DNA of 64,000 bases from J054 sp963850255. Its GTDB lineage: Bacteria > Pseudomonadota > Gammaproteobacteria > Steroidobacterales > GCA-2729495. The stretch is taken from positions 5,222 through 69,221 of the forward strand of contig CAWKLL010000049.1 in NCBI GenBank assembly GCA_963850255.1, written 5' to 3'. Position 1 is the stretch's first letter. Each line of letters starts with the position of its first letter. Under the pieces are notes generated by a model. The model saw only the letters and a program-made list of their open reading frames with translations. It had not been told where the DNA came from and did no database searches. Position numbers and translations under genes: made by a program. Below are positions 42,814 to 51,951 of this stretch, piece after piece.

Positions 42814-43869
42814 ATGAGCGAACAGCCAGTCATGGTCCGCGAAGACGGCACCTACCCCACGGTCGAGCTGCGCAAGGACACCATTACCGCGTCCGTGGTG
42901 CAAACCCGGGTGAAAGGTGTGCGTGGCAGTAATGCCAAGGAAGATCTGCGCGCCAACATGGACTACTTCCTGGAATGCATCGACATTGCCCAGGGTTTTG
43001 GCGGCCCCTCAGACCTGCTGCTGTTTCACGAATTCCCGATCATGGGCTTCAGCCGCTGGACCAAGGAACAGCACTACGACATTGCCGTTGAAGTACCCGG
43101 CCCCGAGATCGAAGAGGTCAAGAAAAAGGCGGCCCAGCACAACTGCTATATCGTCTTCGGTACCTACGCGAAAGATACGGAAAACTGGAAGGATCACATC
43201 CTGCACCTGATGGTGATGGTGGCTCCCGACGGCAAGGTCGCTACGCATTGGAAGCAACGCAATGTGCGCGGCATGTTCCCGGGCTCAGAGCAGTACACCA
43301 GTTCGATTTACGACGTGTATGACCGGTTTGTCGAAATGTATGGCATCGACGCGGTGATTCCGATCGAACAGACGGATATCGGCAACATTGCCATGTCGGC
43401 CGTGCAGTTCGAGCCGGAACTGTTTCGCTGCATGGCGATGAAAGGCGCGGAAATCATCTGCCGGGTGGCAACGGGCGGATTCGAGTTCGACGACATGCGC
43501 CTGACCTCGTATCACAACAGCCTGTACACCATGATCACCAATAACTCGATCAGCACGCACGGCCGCAACGCAGGGTTTTTTGAAGACGCAAACTATGGCG
43601 GCCCGGGTCGCTCAGCTATTTTCGGCCCGCGCGGGGCCGAACTGGCCAAAGCCGGCGCCTTCGAGTGCAAGGAAATGGCGCAGATTCCCATTGCCGAGTT
43701 CCGCAGCAAGCATCGCATTCCCGACTGCCACATGAAGCTCTATCAGCCGGTATTCGAGCAGTACCGTGAGCGCTACGACGCCAGCGGCTACCTGGACTAT
43801 CTGCCCACCGACGGCCGCGATGCGTTCCGCAACTTCCTGGAAAAGTCGCGCTGGACTCACTACTGGTAG
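42814..43869 (+). CDS. Nitrilase-superfamily amidase-like protein with Ser at the catalytic Cys position
   Basis: A 351-residue protein resembling aliphatic amidases and formamidases (AmiE/AmiF) of the carbon-nitrogen hydrolase superfamily. The catalytic Glu73 (LLLFHEFPIMGFS) and Lys147 (HWKQRN) are in place. The Cys expected 13 residues before the A-M-K-G-A-E motif is Ser195 here (IGNIAMSAVQFEPELFRC). The DNA reads TCG, in an open frame with no sign of error nearby. Without that Cys the classical thioester chemistry would fail, so this is either a pseudo-enzyme or an altered hydrolase. It is divergent from the Rieske operon. The ATG at 42814 has GGAAG upstream. Confidence 0.85.
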   Translation: MSEQPVMVREDGTYPTVELRKDTITASVVQTRVKGVRGSNAKEDLRANMDYFLECIDIAQGFGGPSDLLLFHEFPIMGFSRWTKEQHYDIAVEVPGPEIEEVKKKAAQHNCYIVFGTYAKDTENWKDHILHLMVMVAPDGKVATHWKQRNVRGMFPGSEQYTSSIYDVYDRFVEMYGIDAVIPIEQTDIGNIAMSAVQFEPELFRCMAMKGAEIICRVATGGFEFDDMRLTSYHNSLYTMITNNSISTHGRNAGFFEDANYGGPGRSAIFGPRGAELAKAGAFECKEMAQIPIAEFRSKHRIPDCHMKLYQPVFEQYRERYDASGYLDYLPTDGRDAFRNFLEKSRWTHYW

Positions 43870-43902
43870 CAGCAAGAGCGCGCGGCAGCGCTGTCCGGCC
43901 GC

Positions 43903-45324
43903 TTAGTAACCCAGTATGACCTTGGTCTCGAGGTAATCCTCGAGACCAAATTCTCCCCACTCGCGGCCGTTGCCCGATTGCTTGAAGCCGCCGAAAGGCG
44001 CAGTCAGCTGCATGTTGCTGCCATTGCAGTGCACCATGCCGGCGCGCAGGCCAGCAGCGACCCGTCGCACCTGTTCCTGATCGTTGCCCGATACATAGGC
44101 AGCCAGACCATACGGCGTGTCATTGGCGATGTGCAGGGCATCCGCCTCGTCGTCGAAGGGAATGATCGCCAGCACCGGCCCAAAGATTTCTTCGCGCGCA
44201 ATGCGCATGTCATTACTGACATCGGAAAATATGGTCGGCCGAACGTAGTAACCCGTCTCAAGACCTGCCGGTTTACCGGGCCCGCCGGTTACCAGATTCG
44301 CCGCTTCATCGATACCGGTCTTTATCAGCCTCTGTACCTTGTCCCATTGCACCTGGCTAACCAAGGGGCCCAGGTCTGTCGCCTCATCCAGCGGATCACC
44401 GACAATGATTTTTTCCGCGGCTGTTTTGGCCAGTTCCGCGGCGCGTGACTGCAAGTGCCTGGGCACCAGCATCCGGGTCGGTGCATTGCAGGACTGGCCG
44501 GTGTTGCTGAAACACTCATCCACGCCAGCGGCTACCGCCGTTTCCAGCACCTCGGCGTCGAGAATGATATTGGGCGACTTGCCGCCCAGCTCCTGGTGCA
44601 CTCGCTTGACGCTGTCAGCCGCAGCCCTGGCAATCGCCACGCCGCCCCGTGTGGAGCCGGTAAACGACACCATATCCACCTGCGGGTGACTGGCCAGGGC
44701 CTGGCCAACGCCTGCGCCGTCGCCGTTCACCAGGTTGAACACGCCCGGAGGCACGCCGGCCTCATGCAGAATCTCGGTAAACAGGCAGGCGCTCAATGGC
44801 GCCACTTCGCTGGGCTTGAGCACCATCGTGCAACCGGCCGCCAGGGCTGGGGCCACCTTGCAGGCAATCTGGTTAATCGGCCAGTTCCACGGCGTAATCA
44901 GCGCGCACACGCCAATGGCTTCGCGCTGCAGCCGGAAACCCTGGCGGTCTTCAATAAAGCGATATTCATCGAGCAATTCCATCGCCGTCTGCATATGACC
45001 AATACCCAGAAAGGTCTGCGACTTGCGCGCAAAGCTCAGTGGCGCGCCCATCTCGGCCGAAATGATGCTGGCCATGTCTTCATAACGCGCCTGGTAAATT
45101 TGCAAAAAACGCGCGAACAGCGCTTTACGCTCCCCGAGCGGCCAGGTCGAAAATTCTTCAAAAGCGTTGCGCGCAGCCAGCACCGCGCGCTGCGCATCGG
45201 CCGCGCTGCCGAGGCTGATGCTGCCGATTTCCGCCTCCGTTGCCGGGTTGATAACGGGCAATTCATGGGGCTGCAGGGGATCGACCCAGGCCCCGTCAAT
45301 GTAGAACTGCGGATATTTGTACAT
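43903..45324 (-). CDS. NAD(P)-dependent aldehyde dehydrogenase
   Basis: A 473-residue aldehyde dehydrogenase close to the betaine-/broad-specificity types. Motifs are LITPWNWPINQIACKVAPALAA with the conserved Asn, KPSEVAPLSA, FTGSTRGGVAIA, QELGGKSPNII with the general-base Glu, NTGQSCNAPTRMLVP with the nucleophile Cys, and EEIFGPVLAIIPF. It converges on the nitrilase-family gene, 33 bases away, and is a different subfamily from the enzyme at 36616-38058. Acid production from an aldehyde in the same accessory pathway is inferred from position only. Confidence 0.94.
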   Translation of the reverse strand: MYKYPQFYIDGAWVDPLQPHELPVINPATEAEIGSISLGSAADAQRAVLAARNAFEEFSTWPLGERKALFARFLQIYQARYEDMASIISAEMGAPLSFARKSQTFLGIGHMQTAMELLDEYRFIEDRQGFRLQREAIGVCALITPWNWPINQIACKVAPALAAGCTMVLKPSEVAPLSACLFTEILHEAGVPPGVFNLVNGDGAGVGQALASHPQVDMVSFTGSTRGGVAIARAAADSVKRVHQELGGKSPNIILDAEVLETAVAAGVDECFSNTGQSCNAPTRMLVPRHLQSRAAELAKTAAEKIIVGDPLDEATDLGPLVSQVQWDKVQRLIKTGIDEAANLVTGGPGKPAGLETGYYVRPTIFSDVSNDMRIAREEIFGPVLAIIPFDDEADALHIANDTPYGLAAYVSGNDQEQVRRVAAGLRAGMVHCNGSNMQLTAPFGGFKQSGNGREWGEFGLEDYLETKVILGY

Positions 45325-45509
45325 AGGCTTATTGTCTCACTGGCATGGCAAGCCCGCCTGATCAGGCATCATGCTACCGCAGCCGGCAAGATCTGCGGAT
45401 GGGCTGCAGGCAGAACCACATTTTGCACGCGCGCTGCCGGCGCATTGAACTGTTGAGAATGCGCAAGGTCATATTCTCGGAGTTCGGCAGCAACAGGGGG
45501 CCGGGGACC

Positions 45510-46214
45510 ATGAATAAGAAAAAAACTCTGATTGTCCTGGTGGTCGTAGCGCTGGTTGGGATGTTCTTCTGGTTGGACCTGGGACGCTTTCTCTCCCTGC
45601 AAGCCTTGCAAGCCGGGCAACAGGATCTGGATGCCTTTGTCGGCGATAATTTTGCCCTGGCCGTGAGCGGCTTTTTCATTATCTATGTTGCGGTCACCGC
45701 CTTGAGCATTCCCGGCGCGGCAATCATGACGCTGGCGGCCGGCGCGGTATTCGGCCTGGCGGTCGGTACCCTGATAGTGTCATTTGCCAGCAGCCTCGGC
45801 GCCACGCTGGCCTTCCTGTTATCGCGTTTCCTTTTGCGCGACTACGTCGAAAGCAAATTCGGAACTACCGCCGAGAAAATAAACCAGGGCGTGGAAAGCG
45901 AGGGCGGCTACTATCTGTTTACCCTGCGCCTGGTACCCCTGTTTCCGTTTTTCGTCATTAATCTCGCCATGGGTCTGACCCGCATGAAGACACTGACCTT
46001 CTACTGGGTCAGTCAGCTCGGCATGCTGGCCGGCACCGTGGTGTATGTAAACGCCGGTACCCAGCTGGCCCGGATCGAAAACACCGGCGATATCCTGTCG
46101 CCGATGCTGATCGGGTCCTTCGTGTTGCTCGGTGTTTTCCCGCTGCTGGCTAAAAAGGCCCTGGAGTTATTTCGCCGTGTCCGCAAACCTGAACAATCCA
46201 CCCCGCAAGTTTGA
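45510..46214 (+). CDS. TVP38/TMEM64 (VTT-domain) membrane protein
   Basis: A 234-residue inner-membrane protein of the VTT/DedA-like group. It has an N-terminal helix (LIVLVVVALVGMFFWLDLG), then the VTT core with IPGAAIMTLAAGAVFG and the re-entrant FTLRLVPLFPFFVINLAMGL, and further helices to the end. Such proteins are implicated in lipid scrambling or small-molecule transport. Its 3' end overlaps the flavoprotein gene by 38 bases, so they are coupled; the same pairing, or a fusion of the two, is known from other bacteria as family knowledge. ATG at 45510; the ribosome site is weak (GGGG). Confidence 0.9.
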   Translation: MNKKKTLIVLVVVALVGMFFWLDLGRFLSLQALQAGQQDLDAFVGDNFALAVSGFFIIYVAVTALSIPGAAIMTLAAGAVFGLAVGTLIVSFASSLGATLAFLLSRFLLRDYVESKFGTTAEKINQGVESEGGYYLFTLRLVPLFPFFVINLAMGLTRMKTLTFYWVSQLGMLAGTVVYVNAGTQLARIENTGDILSPMLIGSFVLLGVFPLLAKKALELFRRVRKPEQSTPQV

Positions 46215-47640
46215 TAACAACCTGGTCGTCATCGGCGCCGGCTCGGCCGGGCTGGTCACCTCCTATATTGCCGCGGCGGCGAAAGCCAAAGTCACCCTGA
46301 TCGAGCGCGAAGCCATGGGCGGCGACTGCCTTAATACGGGCTGCGTACCCAGCAAGGCCATCATCCGCTCGGCAAAGATTGCTTCGTACCTGCGCCGCGC
46401 CGACGAATTTGGTTTAAAGACCGGTCCGGTGGAAGTGGATTTTCCGAAGGTTATGCAGCGGGTACGCGATGTCATCAGCAAGGTTGAACCGCACGACTCC
46501 GTTGAACGCTATTCCAGCCTGGGCGTGGACTGTGTCAGCGGCAGCGCCCGCATTGTCTCGCCCTGGGAAGTAGAGGTTAACGGCAAGGTCATCAGCACCC
46601 GCAGCATCGTCATTGCCACCGGCGGCCGACCTTTCCTGCCACCCATTCCCGGCCTTGATCAGGTCGACTACCTGACCTCGGATACAGTCTGGCAACTGGA
46701 ATCTTTGCCGCAGCGACTGCTGGTGTTGGGCGGCGGCCCCATTGGCAGCGAACTGGCACAGGCTTTTCGACGTCTCGGCAGTGAGGTGACCCAGGTTGAA
46801 ATGGGTCCGCGCTTGCTATCTCGCGAAGATGAGGAAACCTCGAATTCGGTGATGAAAAGTTTTCGCGCCGAAGGCATTCGCCTGCTGACGGGGTACAAAG
46901 CCGACCGCTTCGAAGCCAGCAATGGCGAGCAGGTCTGCGTTTGCGTCGGCGACGCGGGTGAGGAGCGGATCGCTTTCGACAAAGTGCTCGTCGCACTGGG
47001 CCGGCGCGCCAACACCGACACGCTGGAAATTGAAAACGCCGGGCTGTCTCTGAATGCCAACGGCACCCTGCCGGTGAATGAGTACCTGCAAACCTCTCAG
47101 GCGCATATTCTTGGCTGCGGAGATGTCACCGGACCCTATCAGCTAACCCATGCGGCCGGATTCCAGGGCTGGTTCTGCGCGATGAATGCCCTGTTTGGCA
47201 ATATCAGGCGCTTCAAGGTGGACTACTCAGTGATGCCCTGGGCCGTATTCACTGACCCGGAAGTGGGCCGCGTAGGGCTCACCGCCGCCGAAGCAGAGGC
47301 CAAAGGCATCCCGCACGAAGTCACCCGCTACGGCATCGACGACCTTGACCGGGCCATCGCCGACAGCGAAGACCACGGCTTTGTCAAAATAGTTACCGCC
47401 AAGGGCAGTGACAAGATTCTCGGCGCCAGCGTGGTCGGGCATCACGCCGGCGAACTCATCACCGAATACGTGACGGCGATGAAGCACGGCATGGGACTGA
47501 AGAAAATCCTCAACACCATACATATCTATCCCACGCTTTCGGAGGCCAACCGCTATGCGGCGGGTGAGTGGCAGAAAGCCAGGATCTCACCCACCCTGCT
47601 GTCCATCGCCCGGCGTTATAACCGCTGGCGGCGAGGCTGA
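46177..47640 (+). CDS. MerA/Lpd-like FAD-dependent pyridine nucleotide-disulfide oxidoreductase
   Basis: A class I disulfide oxidoreductase (487 aa). It has the N-terminal FAD motif VVIGAGSAGLVTSYIAAAA, the redox pair in GGDCLNTGCVPSKA, the NAD(P)-binding LVLGGGPIGSELAQAF, the second FAD contact HILGCGDVTG and a C-terminal dimerisation domain ending with the His-containing HIYPTLSEANRYAAGEW. It lacks the N-terminal metal-binding domain and the C-terminal cysteine pair of true mercuric reductases, and no mer genes are near, so another substrate is likely. The GTG at 46177 is preferred, giving a short leader before the FAD motif; the frame overlaps the VTT gene, so membrane-linked electron transfer is plausible. 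Confidence 0.92.
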   Translation: MSANLNNPPRKFDNNLVVIGAGSAGLVTSYIAAAAKAKVTLIEREAMGGDCLNTGCVPSKAIIRSAKIASYLRRADEFGLKTGPVEVDFPKVMQRVRDVISKVEPHDSVERYSSLGVDCVSGSARIVSPWEVEVNGKVISTRSIVIATGGRPFLPPIPGLDQVDYLTSDTVWQLESLPQRLLVLGGGPIGSELAQAFRRLGSEVTQVEMGPRLLSREDEETSNSVMKSFRAEGIRLLTGYKADRFEASNGEQVCVCVGDAGEERIAFDKVLVALGRRANTDTLEIENAGLSLNANGTLPVNEYLQTSQAHILGCGDVTGPYQLTHAAGFQGWFCAMNALFGNIRRFKVDYSVMPWAVFTDPEVGRVGLTAAEAEAKGIPHEVTRYGIDDLDRAIADSEDHGFVKIVTAKGSDKILGASVVGHHAGELITEYVTAMKHGMGLKKILNTIHIYPTLSEANRYAAGEWQKARISPTLLSIARRYNRWRRG

Positions 47641-47729
47641 GGGCTAAAACCCGGCTAACGGCGTCGCAACGTTACAAGTTGTTACCGCGAAAAGGACCTT
47701 TCCCGCGCGCCAACCACTAAAATAAGACG

Positions 47730-48482
47730 GTGAATAGCCCAGCCACAGCCAAGCCTTCCGACATCGAGTCCGACGCCAACCCGGGCGCAGCCGGCGTGAT
47801 CGTCACCCGGCAACTGCGACGCACCTACCAGATGGGCGACAGCACCATTCATGCGCTGGACGGCGTTGACCTGGTGATCGGGCGTGGCGAGTACGTCGCG
47901 ATTATGGGGCCGTCGGGATCGGGCAAGTCCACATTGATGAATATGATTGGCTGCCTGGACCAACCAGACGGCGGCGAGTATTGGCTCAACGGTGAGCTGG
48001 TTTCCGGCCTGAGCGAAGTGGCACTGGCACACATCCGGAATCGCGAAATCGGCTTCGTTTTTCAAACCTTCAATTTATTGCAGCGGGCGACGGCGCTACA
48101 CAACGTGGAGGTGCCGCTAATTTATGCGGGCATGAACCGACGCGAGCGGCATGCAAGAGCGCAAAAGGCACTTGCCCAGGTAAGCCTGGACTCGCGCCAG
48201 GATCACAAGCCCAGCGAACTTTCCGGCGGGCAGCGGCAACGTGTGGCCGTGGCCCGCGCGCTGGTAACAGAACCCAGCATTTTGCTGGCCGACGAACCCA
48301 CCGGGAACCTCGACTCACATACCGCAGATGAAATTATGGAGCTGTTCGATCAGTTGCATGCAGCCGGCAACACTATTTTGCTGGTTACTCATGACCGCCA
48401 GATCGGTGCGCATGCCGAGCGGATAATTCGCATGCTGGACGGACAGATTGAATCGGATATCAGGAACAATAAAAGTGCATAG
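47730..48482 (+). CDS. ABC transporter ATPase, MacB/LolD type
   Basis: A 250-residue ABC ATPase with Walker A GPSGSGKST, the Q-loop in VFQTFNLLQR, signature LSGGQRQRVAVARAL, Walker B ILLADEPTGNLD and the H-loop His in LLVTHD. It matches the LolD/MacB-type ATPases that power lipoprotein release or tripartite efflux. An adaptor lipoprotein and a MacB-type permease follow directly, so the separate ATPase and permease together stand for a split MacB. The start used lies just after AAATAAGACG and is GTG. Confidence 0.95.
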   Translation: MNSPATAKPSDIESDANPGAAGVIVTRQLRRTYQMGDSTIHALDGVDLVIGRGEYVAIMGPSGSGKSTLMNMIGCLDQPDGGEYWLNGELVSGLSEVALAHIRNREIGFVFQTFNLLQRATALHNVEVPLIYAGMNRRERHARAQKALAQVSLDSRQDHKPSELSGGQRQRVAVARALVTEPSILLADEPTGNLDSHTADEIMELFDQLHAAGNTILLVTHDRQIGAHAERIIRMLDGQIESDIRNNKSA

Positions 48483-49749
48483 ACAGTTTCTAGTCATCCT
48501 GGCCGCCTCGCTGGCACTGGTAGCCTGCGAGAAACCCGCGGAAAAAGACGTCTATCGCACCGGCGAAGTCGTCAAGCGAGACATCATTGTTACGGTAGAA
48601 GCCGCCGGTGTCATTGAGCCGTTCCAGACCGTGGAAGTGAAGTCCAAGGCCTCTGGAGAAATTCTTTCGATCAACGGCGAAACCGGCGATGTGATCCAGG
48701 AAGGTACGCAAATCGTGCAAATCGACAAGCGCGTGCCGCGCAACCAGCTGGCCCAGGCTGAAGCTAAACTGGAAGCGGCCCAGGCACGCCGTAAGATTGC
48801 TGAAGCACAGGCCAAACGCTCCAAGACACTGTTCGGTTCGCGCACTATCAACGAAGTGGACTACGAGCAAACGGTGCTGGAACTGGCCAATGCCAAAGCC
48901 GAAGTGGTCAGTACCAGGGTCGCTGTGGATAACGCCCGCATTGCCCTGGAAGATGCCGATCTTCGCGCACCGATTACCGGCACCATGATCGAGAAGCTCG
49001 TAGAACCCGGCCAGGTCATTTCCTCGCCGACCATGGACGTGGGCGGCGGCACACTGCTGCTGAAAATGGCCGACTTGAGCAAAGTGCAGGTCAAGACCCT
49101 GGTGGACGAGACGGACATTGGAAAAATCTCCGCCGGCTTGCCGGTCACCGTTACCGTGACTGCGTATCCCAACCAGCCCTTTGAAGGCACCGTGCTGAAG
49201 GTCGAACCCCAGGCCATGGCTGAACAGACGGTCACCACATTTTCGGTGCTGATGACCCTGGAGAATTCCAATGGTCTGCTGCGACCGGGCATGAATGCCG
49301 ACGTGGAGATTCGCGTCGCTGAGCGCAACGATGTTGTCGCGGTTCCAACGGCAGCTTTGCGCACCGCCCGCGATATCAACGTGGCCGCGCAATTAGTCGG
49401 CCTGACGCCGGAGGCCGTTCGCGCCCAGCTCGGGAATAGCGGCGGGCCGGGTGACGCTTCCAGCGGCGGCGGCGGCCGGCCGGCTGAGCCGGAGGGCGGA
49501 AGAGCTGGCGACGGCTATCAATTCTCGAGTCGATACTGGGTTTTTGTGCAAAGCGGCGAAACCATGACCGCACGCAATGTCGAGACGGGCCTCACCGACC
49601 TGGACTATAGTGAGGTAATCAAGGGTCTGGACGGTGGCGAGACCGTCATTCTGCTGCCCAGTTCGGGGCTGGTTCAGTCCCAGCAGAGACTCCAGCAGCG
49701 GATGAAGCAATTCACCAGCCTGCCCGGTATGAGCGGCAACAACAACTAG
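48475..49749 (+). CDS. Efflux periplasmic adaptor lipoprotein, MacA-like
   Basis: A membrane-fusion protein (424 aa) for a MacB-type exporter. The start is GTG at 48475, overlapping the ATPase gene by 8 bases, followed by a signal peptide and lipobox (LAASLALVAC). The body has the barrel-sandwich/lipoyl halves (VEVKSKASGEILSINGETGD and LRAPITGTMIEKLVEPGQV) on either side of a coiled coil (QAEAKLEAAQARRKIAEAQA), then a beta-barrel. An insert of Gly/Pro-rich sequence (GGPGDASSGGGGRPAEPEGG) near residue 330 is unusual for the family. Positioned between the ATPase and permease genes of one operon. Confidence 0.94.
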   Translation: MHRQFLVILAASLALVACEKPAEKDVYRTGEVVKRDIIVTVEAAGVIEPFQTVEVKSKASGEILSINGETGDVIQEGTQIVQIDKRVPRNQLAQAEAKLEAAQARRKIAEAQAKRSKTLFGSRTINEVDYEQTVLELANAKAEVVSTRVAVDNARIALEDADLRAPITGTMIEKLVEPGQVISSPTMDVGGGTLLLKMADLSKVQVKTLVDETDIGKISAGLPVTVTVTAYPNQPFEGTVLKVEPQAMAEQTVTTFSVLMTLENSNGLLRPGMNADVEIRVAERNDVVAVPTAALRTARDINVAAQLVGLTPEAVRAQLGNSGGPGDASSGGGGRPAEPEGGRAGDGYQFSSRYWVFVQSGETMTARNVETGLTDLDYSEVIKGLDGGETVILLPSSGLVQSQQRLQQRMKQFTSLPGMSGNNN

Positions 49750-49760
49750 GGGAACTAGAC

Positions 49761-50969
49761 ATGCTGTTTGGCGAAATGATCATGGTCGCGCTGCAATCAA
49801 TCCGCGCGAACCTGTTTCGTGGCTTCCTCACCATGCTCGGCATCATTATCGGTGTCGGTTCCGTCATCACCATGGTCTCGCTGGGCAGCGGCGCGCAGGC
49901 GGCCATCGACGATCAGATTGAAGCCCTGGGCGCGAACATTCTCTCGGTGAGCAGCAGCGGCATGTTTCGTCATGGCGTCGCGCAAGACGTCGGCACATTG
50001 ACGATTAGTGATGCGCGCGCCATCGCCGCAGATGCCGAAGCGATTTCTGCCGTGGTGCCGGAAAAATCCGGTCGCCTGCAGGTAAAGCTGGGCAACATGA
50101 ACCAGAATCTGCAGATAGTGGGTACCACGCCGAACTTCCAGCCTGTTAACCGCTACGAACTGGCAGCCGGGCGGATGTTTACCGAAGCGGACAACGCCGC
50201 CAAGCGACGCGTAGCCGTAATCGGAAACTCTGTTGCCTCGAAATTTGACACCACCTCAGAGGGTCTGCTGGGCGAAACTATTTACACCAACGGCATTGGC
50301 TTCGAAGTCATTGGCGTGTTCGAGTCCGTAGGCCAGGTTGGCTGGCGCAATGTCGACGAGCAACTCTGGATTCCGTTGGAAACCGCGCGCTTCAGGGTAT
50401 TTGGCGACGACGAACTTGGCCGCATCAACGCCCAGGTCGCCACGGGCTTTTCGCCGGAGCAAGGCATCATTGACCTTGAGCGCGTGCTCCGCCGCGAGCA
50501 CAAGATACTGCCAGGCAAGAACAACGATTTTAATATTGGTGATCCGACGCAGTTTTTTAATGTGCGTAAAGCCGCTACGGATATTTTTGCCTACTTGCTA
50601 GCTGGCATCGCCACTATCAGCCTGGTGGTGGGTGGTATCGGCATCATGAACATCATGCTGGTAACAGTCACCGAGCGCACACGGGAAGTGGGCGTCCGCA
50701 AGGCCCTCGGCGCCACCCGCATGAACATCCTGATGCAGTTCCTGGTTGAAGCCCTGGTGCTTTGCCTGTTGGGAGGTGGTGTGGGCATCCTGCTCGGCAC
50801 CGGAATCTCTACCGCGATTGCGCAGCTGGCCGGTTGGCAGACTATTGTCTCCATGCAGGCCGTGGGCATCGCTTTTGCGTTTAGCGCCGGCGTCGGACTG
50901 TTTTTCGGCATCTGGCCCGCACGCAAGGCTGCCAATCTAAATCCCATTGACGCGCTTCGTTACGAGTAA
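49761..50969 (+). CDS. ABC transporter permease, MacB type
   Basis: A 402-residue permease with the MacB/FtsX layout: one N-terminal helix (FRGFLTMLGIIIGVGSVITMVS), a large periplasmic domain, and three C-terminal helices that include GGIGIMNIMLVTVTERTREVGVRKALGA and end LNPIDALRYE. It is 11 bases behind the adaptor gene. With the ATPase and adaptor it forms a tripartite-type efflux or toxin/peptide exporter; an outer-membrane TolC-like partner is not in the window. Substrate unknown. Confidence 0.95.
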   Translation: MLFGEMIMVALQSIRANLFRGFLTMLGIIIGVGSVITMVSLGSGAQAAIDDQIEALGANILSVSSSGMFRHGVAQDVGTLTISDARAIAADAEAISAVVPEKSGRLQVKLGNMNQNLQIVGTTPNFQPVNRYELAAGRMFTEADNAAKRRVAVIGNSVASKFDTTSEGLLGETIYTNGIGFEVIGVFESVGQVGWRNVDEQLWIPLETARFRVFGDDELGRINAQVATGFSPEQGIIDLERVLRREHKILPGKNNDFNIGDPTQFFNVRKAATDIFAYLLAGIATISLVVGGIGIMNIMLVTVTERTREVGVRKALGATRMNILMQFLVEALVLCLLGGGVGILLGTGISTAIAQLAGWQTIVSMQAVGIAFAFSAGVGLFFGIWPARKAANLNPIDALRYE

Positions 50970-50987
50970 AAGCAAAGTGCCGGTGCG

Positions 50988-51497
50988 ATGACGCGGGTCC
51001 GCGGCTTCGCGCCGCTGGTGGGGCGACAACCGCGCCTGCTGATACTCGGCTCCATGCCCAGCGAGGCCTCTATTGCGGCGGGCGAATACTACGGGCTGCC
51101 GCGTAATGCATTCTGGACCATCATGGGCGAGTTATACGGCGCCGGTCGCGAACTCGACTACGCTGCCCGCGTCAGCAGAATCACGCAACACGGTGTTGCC
51201 GTCTGGGACGTATTGGCCGAGTGTCAACGCAACGGCAGCCTGGATTCGGCGATCCAGATGCGCGATGCCCGGATCAACGACTTCGCTGGTTTTTTCCGCC
51301 GCCACCGCGGCATCCGCCGGGTGTATTTCAACGGCAGCAAGGCCGCGGAAATCTACCGCCGCCGCGCGCTAGCGGACGTGCAACTCGTCGCGCCCTACCT
51401 CAATCACCAGCGGCTGCCGTCGACCAGCCCGGCCATGGCCAGCCTGAGCCTGGCGGAAAAAACTGCTGCCTGGCAGGCACTTCTGCAGAAAAGCTGA
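50988..51497 (+). CDS. DNA-deoxyinosine glycosylase (family 6 uracil-DNA glycosylase superfamily)
   Basis: A 169-residue glycosylase of the UDG superfamily, family 6 (hypoxanthine-DNA glycosylase), which removes deaminated adenine from DNA. The characteristic opening is LLILGSMPSEASIAAGEYYG followed by PRNAFWTIMGELYG, then VAVWDVLAECQRNGSLD and the C-terminal LPSTSPAMAS. Length is normal. It is 18 bases behind the MacB permease gene, perhaps transcribed with it by chance of position. Confidence 0.9.
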   Translation: MTRVRGFAPLVGRQPRLLILGSMPSEASIAAGEYYGLPRNAFWTIMGELYGAGRELDYAARVSRITQHGVAVWDVLAECQRNGSLDSAIQMRDARINDFAGFFRRHRGIRRVYFNGSKAAEIYRRRALADVQLVAPYLNHQRLPSTSPAMASLSLAEKTAAWQALLQKS

Positions 51498-51626
51498 TAG
51501 CGACTGTGAAGAGGGGGCTGGATGCGGTTTTGCAACCCTTTGATAACCCTATTGCAATCTGAGCGCCACGGTGCCAATTTAACTTAATATCGGACTTTTC
51601 AACCAATATCCAAAACAGGTAAACAC

Positions 51627-51935
51627 GTGCGCAAGCCCGCCAGCATCGATCTGGAATCAGCCAGCGAAGCAACCCATCTCGAAGACCCCCAACCCATCGT
51701 CCCGCGTACCCAGCTCGACACGCTGGTACGGCTGCTGTCTATGGCCGAACGAGACGAAGTAACCGAGCTGTTCGCTGAACTGGGGCCCGAAGCGGCCCGG
51801 CATCTGGGCAGAGAATTACGCAACGCTAACCCGCAGTCGGCGCAGCAACGAGATCTCTATCGGCGCGCTTTGATGGCATTAATCTGTGCCGACCTCGCGC
51901 ATGAATTCACGCCGCTGGACTCACCAACCGGCTAG
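51627..51935 (+). CDS. Small hypothetical protein
   Basis: A 102-residue soluble protein that I do not recognise. The central part is helical and charged (RTQLDTLVRLLSMAERDEVTELFAELGPEAARHLGRELR). The start is GTG. It lies between the glycosylase gene and the reverse-strand bio genes and could be a stand-alone gene. Codon use appears like that of its neighbours, which supports it being real. Confidence 0.55.
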   Translation: MRKPASIDLESASEATHLEDPQPIVPRTQLDTLVRLLSMAERDEVTELFAELGPEAARHLGRELRNANPQSAQQRDLYRRALMALICADLAHEFTPLDSPTG

Positions 51936-51951
51936 CCTGCGCCGGCCGATA

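Noticed and set aside
46177..47640. Mercuric reductase of a mer operon
   Set aside because: No merR, merT or merP is near, and the N-terminal heavy-metal domain and C-terminal vicinal cysteines are missing.
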